Below, piece after piece: positions 15,475 to 26,354 of a stretch of DNA of 64,000 nucleotides. Where the stretch lies: contig NC_081410.1 of assembly GCF_030272615.1 (NCBI RefSeq), positions 119,722,640 through 119,786,639 of the forward strand, given 5' to 3'. The DNA comes from Cryptomeria japonica (taxonomy: Eukaryota > Streptophyta > Pinopsida > Cupressales > Cupressaceae). The notes beneath the pieces were generated by a model. The model saw only the letters and a program-made list of their open reading frames with translations, was not told where the DNA came from and did no database searches. The position numbers and the translations under genes were made by a program. Position 1 is the stretch's first letter. Every line of letters begins with the position of its first letter.

Positions 15475-18125
15475 TTTGTTTATAAGTTTTTGTTGAAGTT
15501 GGGTAAAAATGATGATGAGTTGTTGATGAAATGAGAGATTTATGTTTGGTGTGGTGTTTTGCATATGGATCTCTAGCACTTTAAAGGTAGATGTTACCAA
15601 AGTTCTTTCTTGAATTGCTTGTTGTGTTTTGATAAAGTTTGATGTGATAAGGTTTAGAGAAATCTGAGATGTGTTACAGATTTAACCACCTAGTAATGAG
15701 AGGATTCACTCATAGACTAGTTTTTAACTTGCGTAGAGATGTCTCTTAGGATGAGCTTATCCTAGATGTAGAGACACTCTAAAAAGTGATGTATTGTGTT
15801 TGATTCAAGCAATATCTAAAGAGAACTTAGGACAAGAACCTCTTAATGTTTTGAGAGTTGAAAATGAAGTGATGATGTGAATGTGAGAAAAGGATGAAAT
15901 GTTTAACTTCGATAGAAACTTTGTGTTACATATGGGACAAATTCTATCTCTTCTCTTTCAGGTGTTGGTGGCATCTCTCGAGCTACGTTGTATGTGATAC
16001 AAATATTTGGAAAGAAGTCAGGATTGATCTCGCCTCCTTGGTTTTTGTGATAACTCAAGGCTTTATATTGCATAAAAGTTCTGCGGTTCAATGACTCTTG
16101 ATCAAATTCGTTTGATTTTCCTTGAAGGTAAAGACGCATGTGACGTAAGAAGGTTCTATTAGAGACAAAGATTTGTCTATTAAGATAGAAGAATTTCCTC
16201 CTTTTGATAAGAGCCTTTGAACTCAATGGTCTTTTCTTCAAGTTGATGTGTTGATGAAGATTCTTCTTTCTCGAGATGTGAAGAATGGTCATATAGTTTG
16301 ATACTTTTGCTCTTTGATTTGGATCTTTTGTGGGTGTTCTGAAAATGTTTTGTGTTGGATGAATACTTGTTTTTGGAACTGATTTTTTATTTTTCTTTGA
16401 TAAGAAAACAAAGCAAGCACACAAACACAAGAATGTTGCCTCAAAAGGCACAAATAAGTATGGGTCTAGATCAACCCAATCCTTGGACTTTTTATGACCC
16501 TTTCCTTTAGATGTATTTTAAGGTGTATTTCCAAAGCCTGAAGTCGACTCAATTTGTACTTGGTCTTGACTAAAATGAAAACACTTCAAACACTTGTTAT
16601 CCCTAAGGTCAAATGGCCAGTTGCGATAAATTCAGCCCACATCTTGATATTTCTTTGACTTTGGTACTACATATCTTATGAATCCCATTGTGGTAGGTAA
16701 GGATGTGATATACTAAGTCTTGCACGAGCATAACAAATAGATGATCCCTATGATGGGGGGGTCACCACTTTCATCAAGCCACAAGTGACTTTTCAAAAAG
16801 TTATGTTTCTACTCAAGGAAATATGTATGGTGAGTATCTTGGGAGCAAAACCATCTATGCTCTTGCACTGAATTGTATCACAAATATCCTCAATCAATAG
16901 AACGAGTGGGCTACTACTTAAAGGTGTTTAGTAATGTTTGATGTCTTTGAATATAAGTTCATTCTACAGTGACTCACTTAAGAGCTTTGTAACTTGTGGT
17001 GGGACCCATTTGTCCTTTCGGCAAGTTACACTGTAGGAACAACTATACCCACGACTACAACTTTCACTCTCACTTGATTTCTATAGTGGCTCAAAGGATT
17101 TACTGCGCGAGGTCATTCCCAAGAGTAAACGATCCCTTAGCAGGCCTCTCTTAAAAAGATAAAACTTGTGTGTTACTAACACTTTTCTCTTGCACCTAGG
17201 ACCACGAGAGCCAAGGGAGAGGATAGTGTGTGTTAGAAGTAGGACCACTCGACAAACTCTTTTTGCACAAGTGTGCCAAACACGAAATGCACTTGTTCTT
17301 TTTAACTTGTAATTGCAATGATGTTCTATCTAATTGGAGATGTTGCTCCAACAATCATGGTGTTCTTTTTATCTTTCAATGGCAAAATGTGTTGTAATCT
17401 AGGAATTGGAAATCCTGGTCAATTGAATTAAGAGCACGTTTTGCTTGAAGTAAATTGATTTGAGAACAACTGTGACAAATTGGGGATTCTTTTTAACTTG
17501 CACAAAAATGAAGTGTTGATTATGAATTTTAGTTTGATGCAAGAAATAAAATTTGCGTTGTTGATTTGAAGCACTAAAAGAATTTGTTCCTAACTTTGCA
17601 AAAAATAATTTTGTGTGTTTGTTTTTGTGATTCTTTTTAACTTTGAACAAGTGTGATTCTTTTTAGAGCTCTAAACAAAAGATGTGGTTCTTTTAAAAAC
17701 TCCAAACGAAAGTGTAGTTGATTTTAACCCAAAAGGAAAATGAATTTATTTTATCCTAACTTGAAAGACAAAGTTAGCAATATGAACAAATTTATTTCCT
17801 AAGCTAAAATTGCTAAAAATAATCCTATTGTAGGAGTTAGTTAAAACCTGCACAAAAGATAATTAGTTAGAAAAATCCGCATGTTTTGGTGGGCTTCTAC
17901 AAGCCTAAAAATTTTGGTTTTTGGTTACAAGGAATTTTCTTACAACTCTTTGTTACAATAGCGCTACTATGTGTGAAAACAAAAGCGCTATTTAACACGA
18001 AAGACCAACAATATAGACAATAACGCTAAAGTATCAATTTGTGAAGGTGCTAAATTGAGAACAAAAGTGCAAGAGAATGGCCTGCGAGTCAAGCTAAACA
18101 GTCAAAAAGTTAGTAAAAAGTTGTT
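15475..18125 (-). other. Element 1 leader (5' untranslated region)
   Basis: A leader of about 2.65 kb, very long but typical of Tat elements. Near the primer site (17960-18110) a degenerate AGCGCTA-type motif recurs roughly every 20 bases. At 17490-17720 a GATTCTTTTTAACTT-type motif recurs. At about 17080-17285 lies leader module A. The minus-strand open frame at 15903-16451 has no recognisable domain and I regard it as chance. Confidence 0.7.
17080..17285 (-). promoter_or_regulatory. Leader module A (element 1 copy)
   Basis: GC-rich block in the leader, similar in order and sense to 24960-25115 of element 5. Shared landmarks on the plus strand are CACAAGTGTGCCAA, a TTGCACC/TTCACCC box next to AGGTCCAC or AGGACCAC, and a GAGGTC..TCTAATAAAAAG-like box further left. 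No ORF is shared, so a noncoding RNA role such as packaging, dimerisation or internal initiation is the natural inference. Confidence 0.5.
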
Positions 18126-18146
18126 GGATTCACATCAGGTTCACCA
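18126..18146 (-). other. Primer binding site of element 1, tRNA-Trp type
   Basis: In the element sense it reads TGGTGAACCTGATGTGAATC, two bases inside the 5' LTR. It matches the complement of the plant tRNA-Trp 3' end except for two C to T changes, both in former CpG pairs. I recalled the tRNA sequence rather than looked it up. Confidence 0.78.
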
Positions 18147-18148
18147 AA

Positions 18149-19885
18149 TGATGCTCTGCAAAAAGGATTAGAAAATCTGTTTAATGGCAACACACACAAG
18201 AGCACAAGAAACAAACGTTAGTGTTAGCAACAAAAGATTATCCTAAACAGGCATATCAAGAGAGATATTAATCATGAAATAGAAAGCATACAAACATAGA
18301 ATAGATAAACTATACTCCTCCAAATGCTAATCAAGATGCTCATAGTTGTTCCTCCCTTGTTCCTCTCCTCTCCAAGTCCCACATGAGTGTAAATCTCAGC
18401 TTTTAGCACTAGCCATGGATGCCATATGGAGATTCAAGATGGTTGAAAATGATAAATAAATGCTATGCAAGTGTAGATAGTGATGCTATGAAAAAGCTCT
18501 ATGCTAATACCAGTATAACAATAATACTCTAATTCTTCCTCCTTTGCTTGAGGAGAAGGGTTCTATTTATAGAAGAAATGGGGAAATGAAGGGTTAAGAT
18601 TGAGAAATCTTAACAAGGGTTGGGATTGAAAGATATTCAATCCATGTGAGACTTTCAACCCAATCCCATGTTGACAAGTGTCACCATGAGGAGGCTTGAG
18701 AGGAGAGATAAGGAGCATTAAATGCTTGAGGGGACATGATGGTTACCCTAGGGGGTTGGGTTAGGGTTAGGTTAATGGATCTTCCTTTTATCCAAGGGAT
18801 AAATGAATGTGCAAGGGTTAAATGGTTACCTTAGTCAAAGAAATAAATGCTTTGAAGAGACCCATGAGTCAAAATGATGGTTAAGTTAGAGGAAAGTCTC
18901 TAACCAAAGGTAAAAGGTGAGTTAACCATAAATGGTTATGTAAGAGCCTTTAATGTTTTGGAAGACTTTAGAGGTTAACCATTTGAAGACTTAAAGCCTT
19001 AAATGCCTTTCAAAGACTTTGAGGGCTTTGAGAAGTGACTCCAAGTTGCTTAGGAATGTGACAATATTTAGGGGATGGATTAGGCTAATTAGAAGGAGTT
19101 AGAAGAATCTAGAATAGATTTAGGCATGCAAGTGGATTTTGTAGGAGAATGCAAGTGGGAGGAATTTTTGGATTTTCAATTGAAATAAAATCATTCATTT
19201 CAATTAAATGGTGTAATTTGCATTTCAAATAAATATTAAATTATTTAAACGAGAAAAAGGAAGATAAAGCATTAAAGGCTTAAGAAGACTCTAGAAGAAA
19301 GCTATTAAGTTTTAAGACTTTAAGGGAAACCATTAAAGTCTTAGACTTTAAGGGAAGCCATTAAGTTTGAAGACTTTAAGGGAAACCATTAAAGGTTTCA
19401 AGTGGGTGAGGATAAATAGGATTTTAAATAAATAATTTATTTAAAATAGTTGTGCAACTTGCATTTGTAGGAAAATACAAGTGGGTGGAGGATAAAGGTG
19501 ATTTAAATAAATTATTTATTTAAAATAGTTGTACAACTTGCATTTGTAGGAAAATGCAAGTGGGTGGAGGATAAAGGTGATTTAAATAAATGTTAATTTA
19601 TTTAAATGTGAGAGATGAGATTTTGGGGGTTTTAAATAAATATTAATTTATTTAAATGTGAGAGAAGATTTAATTAAACAAATATGATTTATTTATTTAA
19701 TTAATGGTCTGAATTTGGTTAAGTGAATTAAATCAAATAAACTGAATAATTTATTTAATTAATAGGAGAAGAGGGTTAAGATGAATTAATTAAATATTAA
19801 TTTAATTAATTATTGTTTGATGGTTAAATAATCAAATAAATACTAAATATTCATTTAATTAAGTGGACAGATTTATGTGACTACA
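18149..19885 (-). repeat. Element 1, 5' LTR
   Basis: 1737 bp, in direct repeat with 4379-5748. The plus-strand right half holds tandem blocks (AAATGCAAGTGGGTGGAGG followed by ATAAAGGTGATTTAAATAAA) and AT palindromes. Promoter and polyadenylation signals of the element should lie here, but I cannot place them confidently. Confidence 0.93.
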
Positions 19886-19890
19886 CTTCT
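19886..19890. repeat. Target site duplication of element 1, right copy
   Basis: CTTCT, identical to 4374-4378. Confidence 0.9.
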
Positions 19891-20254
19891 CGTTACCAAA
19901 AGACTCCTATATTCTCTGTGAAGAATCGGTTTTGTTCATCCTAGTTAAATTTCAATTTCAATTTGAGTGAATCTCAAGCGAATTTGAAAGGCATGCCATG
20001 AATTTCGCCCAACCACTATGGTGGTATTGATATTAAAACATATGTTCAAATTTAACCAAGCTCATAGGAAATGTAAAGAGTAGAGATTTGGATCTCATTT
20101 GGTTTGGTTGCAAGAAAAGAAAGCTAACTCTGAGACTAGAACAATTAAACCCTAATCCTCTATACTAGCCAAATAGGGTTACCTGATTCACACTATTTGA
20201 TAATAATGAGGTTACATAACTTAACATGTATCGCTTACAAATAGGGTTATAGAT

Positions 20255-20518
20255 GGATTTGATTTCTTATTTTGTTATCTCTCGACCTGATGATACTTCT
20301 CCCGCCTTCTTGAATGATGACGATCCCTACACACTAGGTCAAATTCAAGTAGTTATTTTGAAATCCCGACATATCTTGTCATTTCATTTATCGATAACAA
20401 AAGAAAACATATCATATTCCATCATGATTAATACCAAATCACCATTCCATTGTACCGAGAACAAGTATCAAAGCATAAAATAACATCAAAATATCTAGGG
20501 CATAAGTGGGACGTAACA
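20255..20518 (-). repeat. LTR-X fragment, inverted copy
   Basis: On the minus strand from 20518 the sequence begins TGTTACGTCCCACTTATGCC, close to TGTTACATCCCATTTGTGCC at 32343 on the plus strand. A further matching landmark (AGAAGTATCATCAGGTCGAG versus GGAAGTATCATCATGTCAGG) lies about 240 bases inside both. The two are therefore copies of one LTR family in opposite orientation. The left boundary is not visible; it may run on to 19891, where element 1 inserted. Confidence 0.6.
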
Positions 20519-20595
20519 ATTAGGATATTTAAGTTTTGCATTTTTAAAGGACCACTCATGAAAGCTATTATTATTTTATCCCCCAATCCTTTCTT

Positions 20596-22116
20596 CTATG
20601 TTAACGTAATAGCACATGTATGTTTTAAAGCAAACGAATAAATGTAAAAAGGGAGTTCATAGTCTGGACTTGCTACTACTGGCACTTCTAAGATATCTTG
20701 CTTGATTTCTTCAAAATCCTTCTTTGCCTCTATAGTCCGTTCAATCTTAGCATCTTGTTTTAACATGACATTCTTCACGAAGTTAATCTTTCCAAAGTAA
20801 TATTTTAGTTTTATCTTGCTCGCTAGAGGTTGAGTTTTCAGAATGGATTGAACTCTATCAAGATCAATGGAGATTGCTTTTCTGAAATCACATGTCCTAT
20901 TAATCTCTCATTAGTTACTCCAAAAATACTTTTTTTTAAGATCAAGGGATATTCGATATTCTCTACATCTTTAAAAGGATTTTCTTAAATATAATGCATA
21001 ATTCTCTCTTTCTTTGGGATATCAATCATGTTATCAATATAAATAATGATACATTTTCCCACCAAATATTTAAAAGCAATATTCATGGCTCTTTTGAAAT
21101 TGCCTCTTGCATTAATAAGGACAAATGACATTCTTCTATAAGAAAAGACACACCATTTAGTAGTAAAAGCAATCTTTAATTTGTGAACTTGTTCCACCAT
21201 GATTTGATTGTGTCTTGAATATCCATCTAAAGATGACATCATTTGGGAACGATAATTTAAAATTTTCAAAACTTCACCCAAGGATGGAAAAGTTTTTTGA
21301 ATCTTCATACAAGTTTTGTAAACCAACACATAGTTTGATTTCTCCATTTTTTACATACATATACCAAAATTTCCATCCAAGTTGAATGCTTGATAGGAAA
21401 AATAATCTTAGTAGATAATTATTGTTTGACCCCTTCATAAATTAAAGGCTAGATCACTATATTTACTGGCCTCTGAATTTTCCTAAAAGTTTTTGCTCCT
21501 GGCTTGAGTGGGATTGTATGCCTAATGATAGAAGTTTCATAGACTTAATATCATAACTCCTTGCTATGATATTAAGATATTATCTCATTTTTATAATATT
21601 CTCTCTTTCTTCGTGGGTGAAATATTTTTCAATAATCACGTTCTTTATGGTATAATCATTTCCCAAATTAAAATTATCTAATTTACCTCCTTTTAGATTC
21701 ATGATCTTTATATAATAACCCAAATTATCTAAATCAAATATTCTTTCCAACTGAATCATTCTGTGTGAGATAGCATTACTCTTTAAATTAAGTATTCCTT
21801 TTGCATCTATCTTTGCTTATTCAAGATCATTTTCATCAATTATCTATGATGCATAAACTTTTGATTTTGTAATAAAGTCCAAAATGTGTTTGTCGTCGTT
21901 AAAAACTTGAAAGTTAGTTATATTACCTAGAATTGAGGGAGCAATGACCAATTCAACCATAAACTTATTTAGTTGAGTTGATGACATGGGATGCAAAGAG
22001 CTAATTGCTTGAGATAAATAATTAGCTACCTTATTTGATGTTCTCAAGATAGTTTGAATATTAAATGCATTGAAGCTCTTAATAAGATCCCACACTCTGT
22101 TGTGATAGTTATTCAA
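20596..22116 (-). pseudogene. pol: Very decayed gypsy pol with archaeal-type RNase H end upstream of RT
   Basis: Reading leftward: 22116-21844 resembles the end of an archaeal-type RNase H and its tail (NRVWDLIKSFNAFNIQTI, then NITNFQVFNDD); about 21480-21520 holds a scrambled RT entry motif (HTIPLKPGAK); 21347-20985 is RT with SSLDGYSRHNQIMV, FVLINARGNFKRAMNIAF and YIDN in place of YxDD; 20778-20596 is the RNase H start (FEEIKQDILEVPVV, SPDYELPFYIY). Many stops and shifts break it. The order, second RNase H before RT, differs from elements 1 and 2 and matches a plant gypsy group I know only from memory. It is much older than the complete elements. Confidence 0.72.
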
Positions 22117-22475
22117 TATTTTTAATTTTAGTTTTTGGTCGATAATTGCTTTTGACTGGAGCTATAAAGCAGTGGGGTCATAATGGAGGACCCCATCCTT
22201 GTGGTAATTTTTGACTTGTCGAGTCATGAACACCTCCCTAATTTGTCTCTTTCTGATCTCAACTCTCTATAGGATGCTTTTATCTCTTCGCTCCTCTCTA
22301 ACTCCTTATCTCTCCAGCTATGACTCCTTATCACTCTGAACACCTTATCACTCCTGCTCCACCTTATCACTCTGAAATGCCTTATCACTTTGTAATGCCT
22401 TATCTCTCATGATCCACCTGTCATCCTCCTACAATATTCTGCTTCTGTTAGCCACCATTTCTCACATGGTATCCA

Positions 22476-23519
22476 TCATAGAGAGAGAGTGGATGAACGG
22501 ATGGGGGATTCGCCAACTAGGGTAGATGAAGTGGATGAAAGGATGGGGGAGTCATTGGATTGAGTTTGAACGATGGTAGAAGTAGGTGATGGGGATTGTG
22601 GTTGAGTAGTCTCAATGAATGGGAGGTTTTCAATGGTGTTAGGAGGTGGGAGAGTAATGATAGTCGTGGGAGTTGGTAGTGAAGTTGGTGGATTGAAGGA
22701 CCGAATGGAGGGTGGTGGATTACAGGAGGGAATGGAAGATGGTGGACTAAGATAGGAGGAAGTGGATGAAGTTGTTTTAGTGCAACTTTTCAATTGATGG
22801 ATGTTCGTCACAACAATGTGTGATGACAGTGCCTTCAGATAAGTTAATCATGGTCATGAAACAACAAGTTGCGATGTAACTTGAGGTTGATATTGGGGGG
22901 CAATGACAACTTGTGGCACTGATTGGATAGGTGGGGGCACATATAGTAATGGCATTGTGTACTTCATGCCCCCAGTCATAGCCTATGTGACAGATGATGG
23001 CAGATTAGAATTATATGGAGGAGTTAGGTAGGATGGAGGATTGAGATAGGATGGAGGATTAAGATTTGGTGGAGGATTGAGATAGGCTGGGGGATTATGA
23101 TTATGGATTTGGTGATAATAGGATGGTGGATTAGAATTGGGGATGTAAGTGGTAGTGTTGTGAGGAAAAGATGGAGGTTGAGATAGGAACATGGGAGAAG
23201 ATGGAGGGAAGGATGTTGCATATTAGAGATATGTGGAGGTGATATATGAGGGAGCTATGGGCAGAAGACACGATGAATTTCCCTCGTCAAAGGTGTGATA
23301 AGGATTATGAGTGGATGCACATAGAGGAATGATAGAGTAGCTAGAACGAACAATTGGATTTTGGTATTTGACACTTCGTGCAAGCTTGCTAAGGATGAGG
23401 GCATCAAGATTTTGAATCTCATGTTCGTCTTGATCAATCACACTCTCATCATCATTAGAATGTGACGAAATGGAAGAAAATGAAGGATGACTAAAATCAT
23501 CATAATAAAATTCTAACAT
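22476..23519 (-). pseudogene. Element 5 proline-rich gag-like ORF (broken)
   Basis: The likely start is MLEFYYDDFSHPSF at 23519. One frame runs through three open stretches (23564-23223, 23192-22983, 22811-22476). The product is rich in Pro, Asn, Ser and Tyr with repeats such as NPPSYLNPPSYLTPP. In-frame stops at 23223 (TAA) and 22983 (TAG) and two TGA codons near 22850 all fit C to T loss of CAA, CAG or CGA. Downstream (22200-22440) the sense strand carries GATAAGG repeats encoding RDKALQSDKAFQSDK. No retroviral zinc knuckle is seen. It resembles element 4's ORF in composition and in position after a long leader, which is why I call it gag-like; the function is not shown. Confidence 0.5.
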
Positions 23520-23989
23520 GACGATTCGTTGATGAGTTGGATAGAGATGAAAGATGAAAAACAATGACAGACTAAACCTCGAAATAGGATGAATGACAAG
23601 CTCAAACTAGAATGGGGACTGACTCTAAGGAAGTTGAAAAGAGGATGAGATTTGATGTTTGGTGTTTGGATTGACAACCTGGGAAGAAGGCAACGATGAC
23701 GCAAATTAGAAGATGAGAGATGATGATGGACGATAGTGACGATGCAAGAATTGAGATGATGACAACCAAGGTTATGACAAGAAATTAAGATGATAAAAGT
23801 GACCATGCAAGTAAAGACCCTATTAGACGATAATGACAATGTCAGATTTGAGATGATGACAACCAAGGTGATAACTCAAAAACTAGTATGATAAAAGTGA
23901 CAATGCAAATCGAGACCTTGGGAATAAGGAAAGCCCACCAGACTATGTAGAAAACTTGTTGGACAAATGTTGGCAACATAAATAGACAA

Positions 23990-24200
23990 TAGGGGTCAAA
24001 CCCGCTAAAGGAAGAGGCGAACTCGCCACAGTAAGGATCAAACCCGCTAGTCCTAGATGCAAACCTGCTATAGTATCAAAAGACTGAGATGATAAGTGAT
24101 AATGGTAGCGAACCCACTGGATTAGGGTGCAAACATGCTAGACCTAGGTGTGAACTTGCTAGAATATCAAAAGACTAAGAGGACTAGCAAGACTAATAAT
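23990..24200 (-). repeat. Degenerate minisatellite in element 5 leader
   Basis: A motif near CAAACCCGCTA recurs seven times at spacings of about 20-40 bases on the plus strand (variants GAACTCGCCA, CAAACCTGCTA, GAACCCACTG, CAAACATGCTA, GAACTTGCTA). It is imperfect and lies upstream of the gag-like ORF in the element sense. Confidence 0.65.
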
Positions 24201-24959
24201 GAAACCTGTCAAAGTAAGAAGCAAACCGATGAGTCTTCAAAGAAAGCCCGCGAGAGTTCAAAAGACAATGACTACGCTAAGTATGTCGATCTAGCTCAAA
24301 ACATAGGCATTCCCGCTAATACCAAGAAGCGATTCCACAACAGGACAACAACTAGGACCGTGTGAAATGTGATGTGTTTGATGACTAATATTGATTTTAA
24401 CAAAAGATCGTTGTGACACAAACACAACAAGCACATACGAATGATAAAATGCAATAAATAGTTACGCACTTCCTAGGATAGTCAAAGGACAATACTTGTT
24501 GAATCCCCTAGCCCAGAATACCACATCCAACTAGATAGATAGAAGATTGGCAGCATCGACTCCACTCCATGACACACACTTCTTGAGCATGCCAAGCTTT
24601 GAATTTCTAAAGATCCTAAGATCTCGAGAAATTTTCTATCTCGAATTGGGGGGTACGTGAGGGTATCTTCGGTATGCGTGTATCACAACACTTGAGTCAA
24701 CAAGTAGAAGGATTGGGGCCACTATAACAATGATTCATAGTAGTTTTCCAATGGGTTTAGTCCAATAATGAATTCGTGAAGCAAGCCACTCAAGGCTCTA
24801 ATTGAGCTTATCGATGTCGAGAAGGCCTCCACATATGACGAATTCACTTAACACTTCTGTCGTTTGACTAGGTATTTGTATAGCGGCTCAAAAAACACTC
24901 CTCAAGGTCGTGTTGGGAGAGACGATATCCCCAACGTACTCCTATTTTGAAACACTCCC

Positions 24960-25115
24960 TTGAGGTGATGAGGTCCCTAAGAGGTGATTCTCTAATAAAA
25001 AGAAAAACGGGCGTCGTTAATCACCTTTCTCTTCACCCAAGGTCCACAAAGGCGAGGGGAGATGATATTTAGTGTAACAGTTGGTCCACCCTACGTGTAC
25101 ACAAGTGTGCCAATC
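24960..25115 (-). promoter_or_regulatory. Leader module A (element 5 copy)
   Basis: GC-rich leader block similar to 17080-17285 in element 1, same sense and order. It contains CACAAGTGTGCCAA, AGGTCCAC and GAGGTC landmarks. The surrounding leaders are otherwise dissimilar. Confidence 0.5.
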
Positions 25116-25417
25116 ATGGAAGACATGAGTTTCATTTCTTTTAATCAAATTGAAGTTCGCGTAATTAACAAAAGACACAAATGTGAAATTGAAAAGCAAT
25201 AAAGGAAATAAAATTATTTCAGTGAACTCCCTCTTTGGCAGTTCTGCAATAAAAACATTAACGTTTGTGAAAATTTGGGGTCTTCTACCAACAAATCTAT
25301 ACAAATGTTAGTAGAAAACCAGAAAACAATAGAAGATTAGTAGGTTAAAAACAAAATGATGAAATTAACATTCGAGAAAATGATAGTAAATGAAACACAA
25401 AGCGTTCCTGCTGCTTC

Positions 25418-25655
25418 TTAATGCATTCTCGTGGTTTCTTAGAGCATTCCCGAGGTTTCTTAATGCATTCCTAGGGTTTCTTGGTGCATTCCCGGGGCTT
25501 CTTGGTGCATTCTCGGAGCTTCTTAGTGCATTCTCGGGGCTTCTTAATGCATTCTTGGGGATTCTTAGTGCATTTTCAGGGCTTCTTAGTCCATTTTCGA
25601 GGTTTCTTTGTGCATTCTTGGGGCTTCTTAATGCATTCCCGGGGTTTCTTTCAAA
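25418..25655 (-). repeat. 21-bp tandem array, about 11 units (element 5 leader)
   Basis: Plus-strand unit near GCTTCTTAGTGCATTCCCGGG, 21 bp, about 11 copies with scattered substitutions. Because the unit is a multiple of three, both strands stay open; the sense strand would read a seven-residue repeat like NALRSPE. A shorter second array lies 120 bases to the right. Confidence 0.92.
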
Positions 25656-25766
25656 TATGTTGGATCTACCCACAAACTAGAAAATAATAGCATATTAGTA
25701 GGTTAGAAATAAAATGATGAAATTAACATTTAGGAAAATGACAATAAATGAAACATAAAGCATTCT

Positions 25767-25905
25767 TGTTGCTTCTTAATGCATTGTTAGGGTTTCTTAG
25801 TGCATTCCCGGGGTTTCTTAATGCATTCCCAGGGTTTCTTAGTGCATTCTCGAGGCTTCTTAATGTATTCTTAGGGCTTCTTAATGCATTCGCGACATTT
25901 CTTTC
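25767..25905 (-). repeat. 21-bp tandem array, 6 units (element 5 leader)
   Basis: Same unit as 25418-25655, six copies. The sequence between the arrays (GATGAAATTAACAT, then AATGAAACA) also occurs before the first array, so a segment of roughly 300-360 bp including array and flank was duplicated in tandem. Confidence 0.92.
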
Positions 25906-26327
25906 AAACCCACTAGATCTACCCACAAACCCACCCAAGCTTAATTTAAACACATAACCAAGCAACATAAAACCCATAATTAATTTTGTCAGCTCAAACA
26001 CGCATGAGTTGACCATGCACCACTGGAGTTGACCATGAACCCGCTATTTAACTGTTAAATGCACAGAAAACACAAAACAATCCCAAGAGCATAAAATTAT
26101 ATTTTTACCCTTTGTACGACAGCGGGAATGCATTCCTGTTGGTTATGTTGTCAATCTTGTTGTTTCACAGAGCGAACCCACCATTTCTTGAATTCAAGCA
26201 GCTGATGAAATAGACCTCTACCTTGGCGAAAATCCACCTGTACTCTTGTGTTTTTACCTACGAGTGCTCAAAATCTATGAAAAACACACTCAAACAACAT
26301 AAAACGTGAAAAAGTGACCTTTGAAGT

Positions 26328-26347
26328 GGGTCCCACTAGGCGTGCCA
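26328..26347 (-). other. Primer binding site of element 5
   Basis: In the element sense TGGCACGCCTAGTGGGACCC, close to element 2's TGGCACGCCCGGTGGGACTC. The primer tRNA is not certain; tRNA-Arg is the nearest I can recall, with mismatches. It lies seven bases from the presumed LTR end. Confidence 0.65.
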
Positions 26348-26354
26348 GAAAACA

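Larger units (their letters stand above)
4379..19885 (-). mobile_element. Element 1: complete Tat-type Ty3/gypsy LTR retrotransposon
   Basis: A 15.5-kb element read on the minus strand. From its 5' end: LTR (18149-19885), primer binding site (18126-18146), leader of about 2.65 kb, gag-pol (15474 to 8165), a 2.4-kb 3' noncoding region, polypurine tract (5749-5761), LTR (4379-5748). The LTRs start TGTAGTCACA and end GAGCATCA in the element sense, and the flanks match perfectly (CTTCT). The first 750 bases of the two LTRs differ at about 20 positions by eye, so the insertion is not very recent. Domain order protease, RT, RNase H, archaeal-type RNase H, integrase identifies the Tat lineage. Six in-frame stops and one frameshift make it non-autonomous now. 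Confidence 0.95.

Noticed and set aside
25390-25680. CRISPR-like array from the regular repeats at 25.4 kb
   Set aside because: The repeats are contiguous 21-bp units without spacers, in a plant retrotransposon leader, and no cas gene is present.
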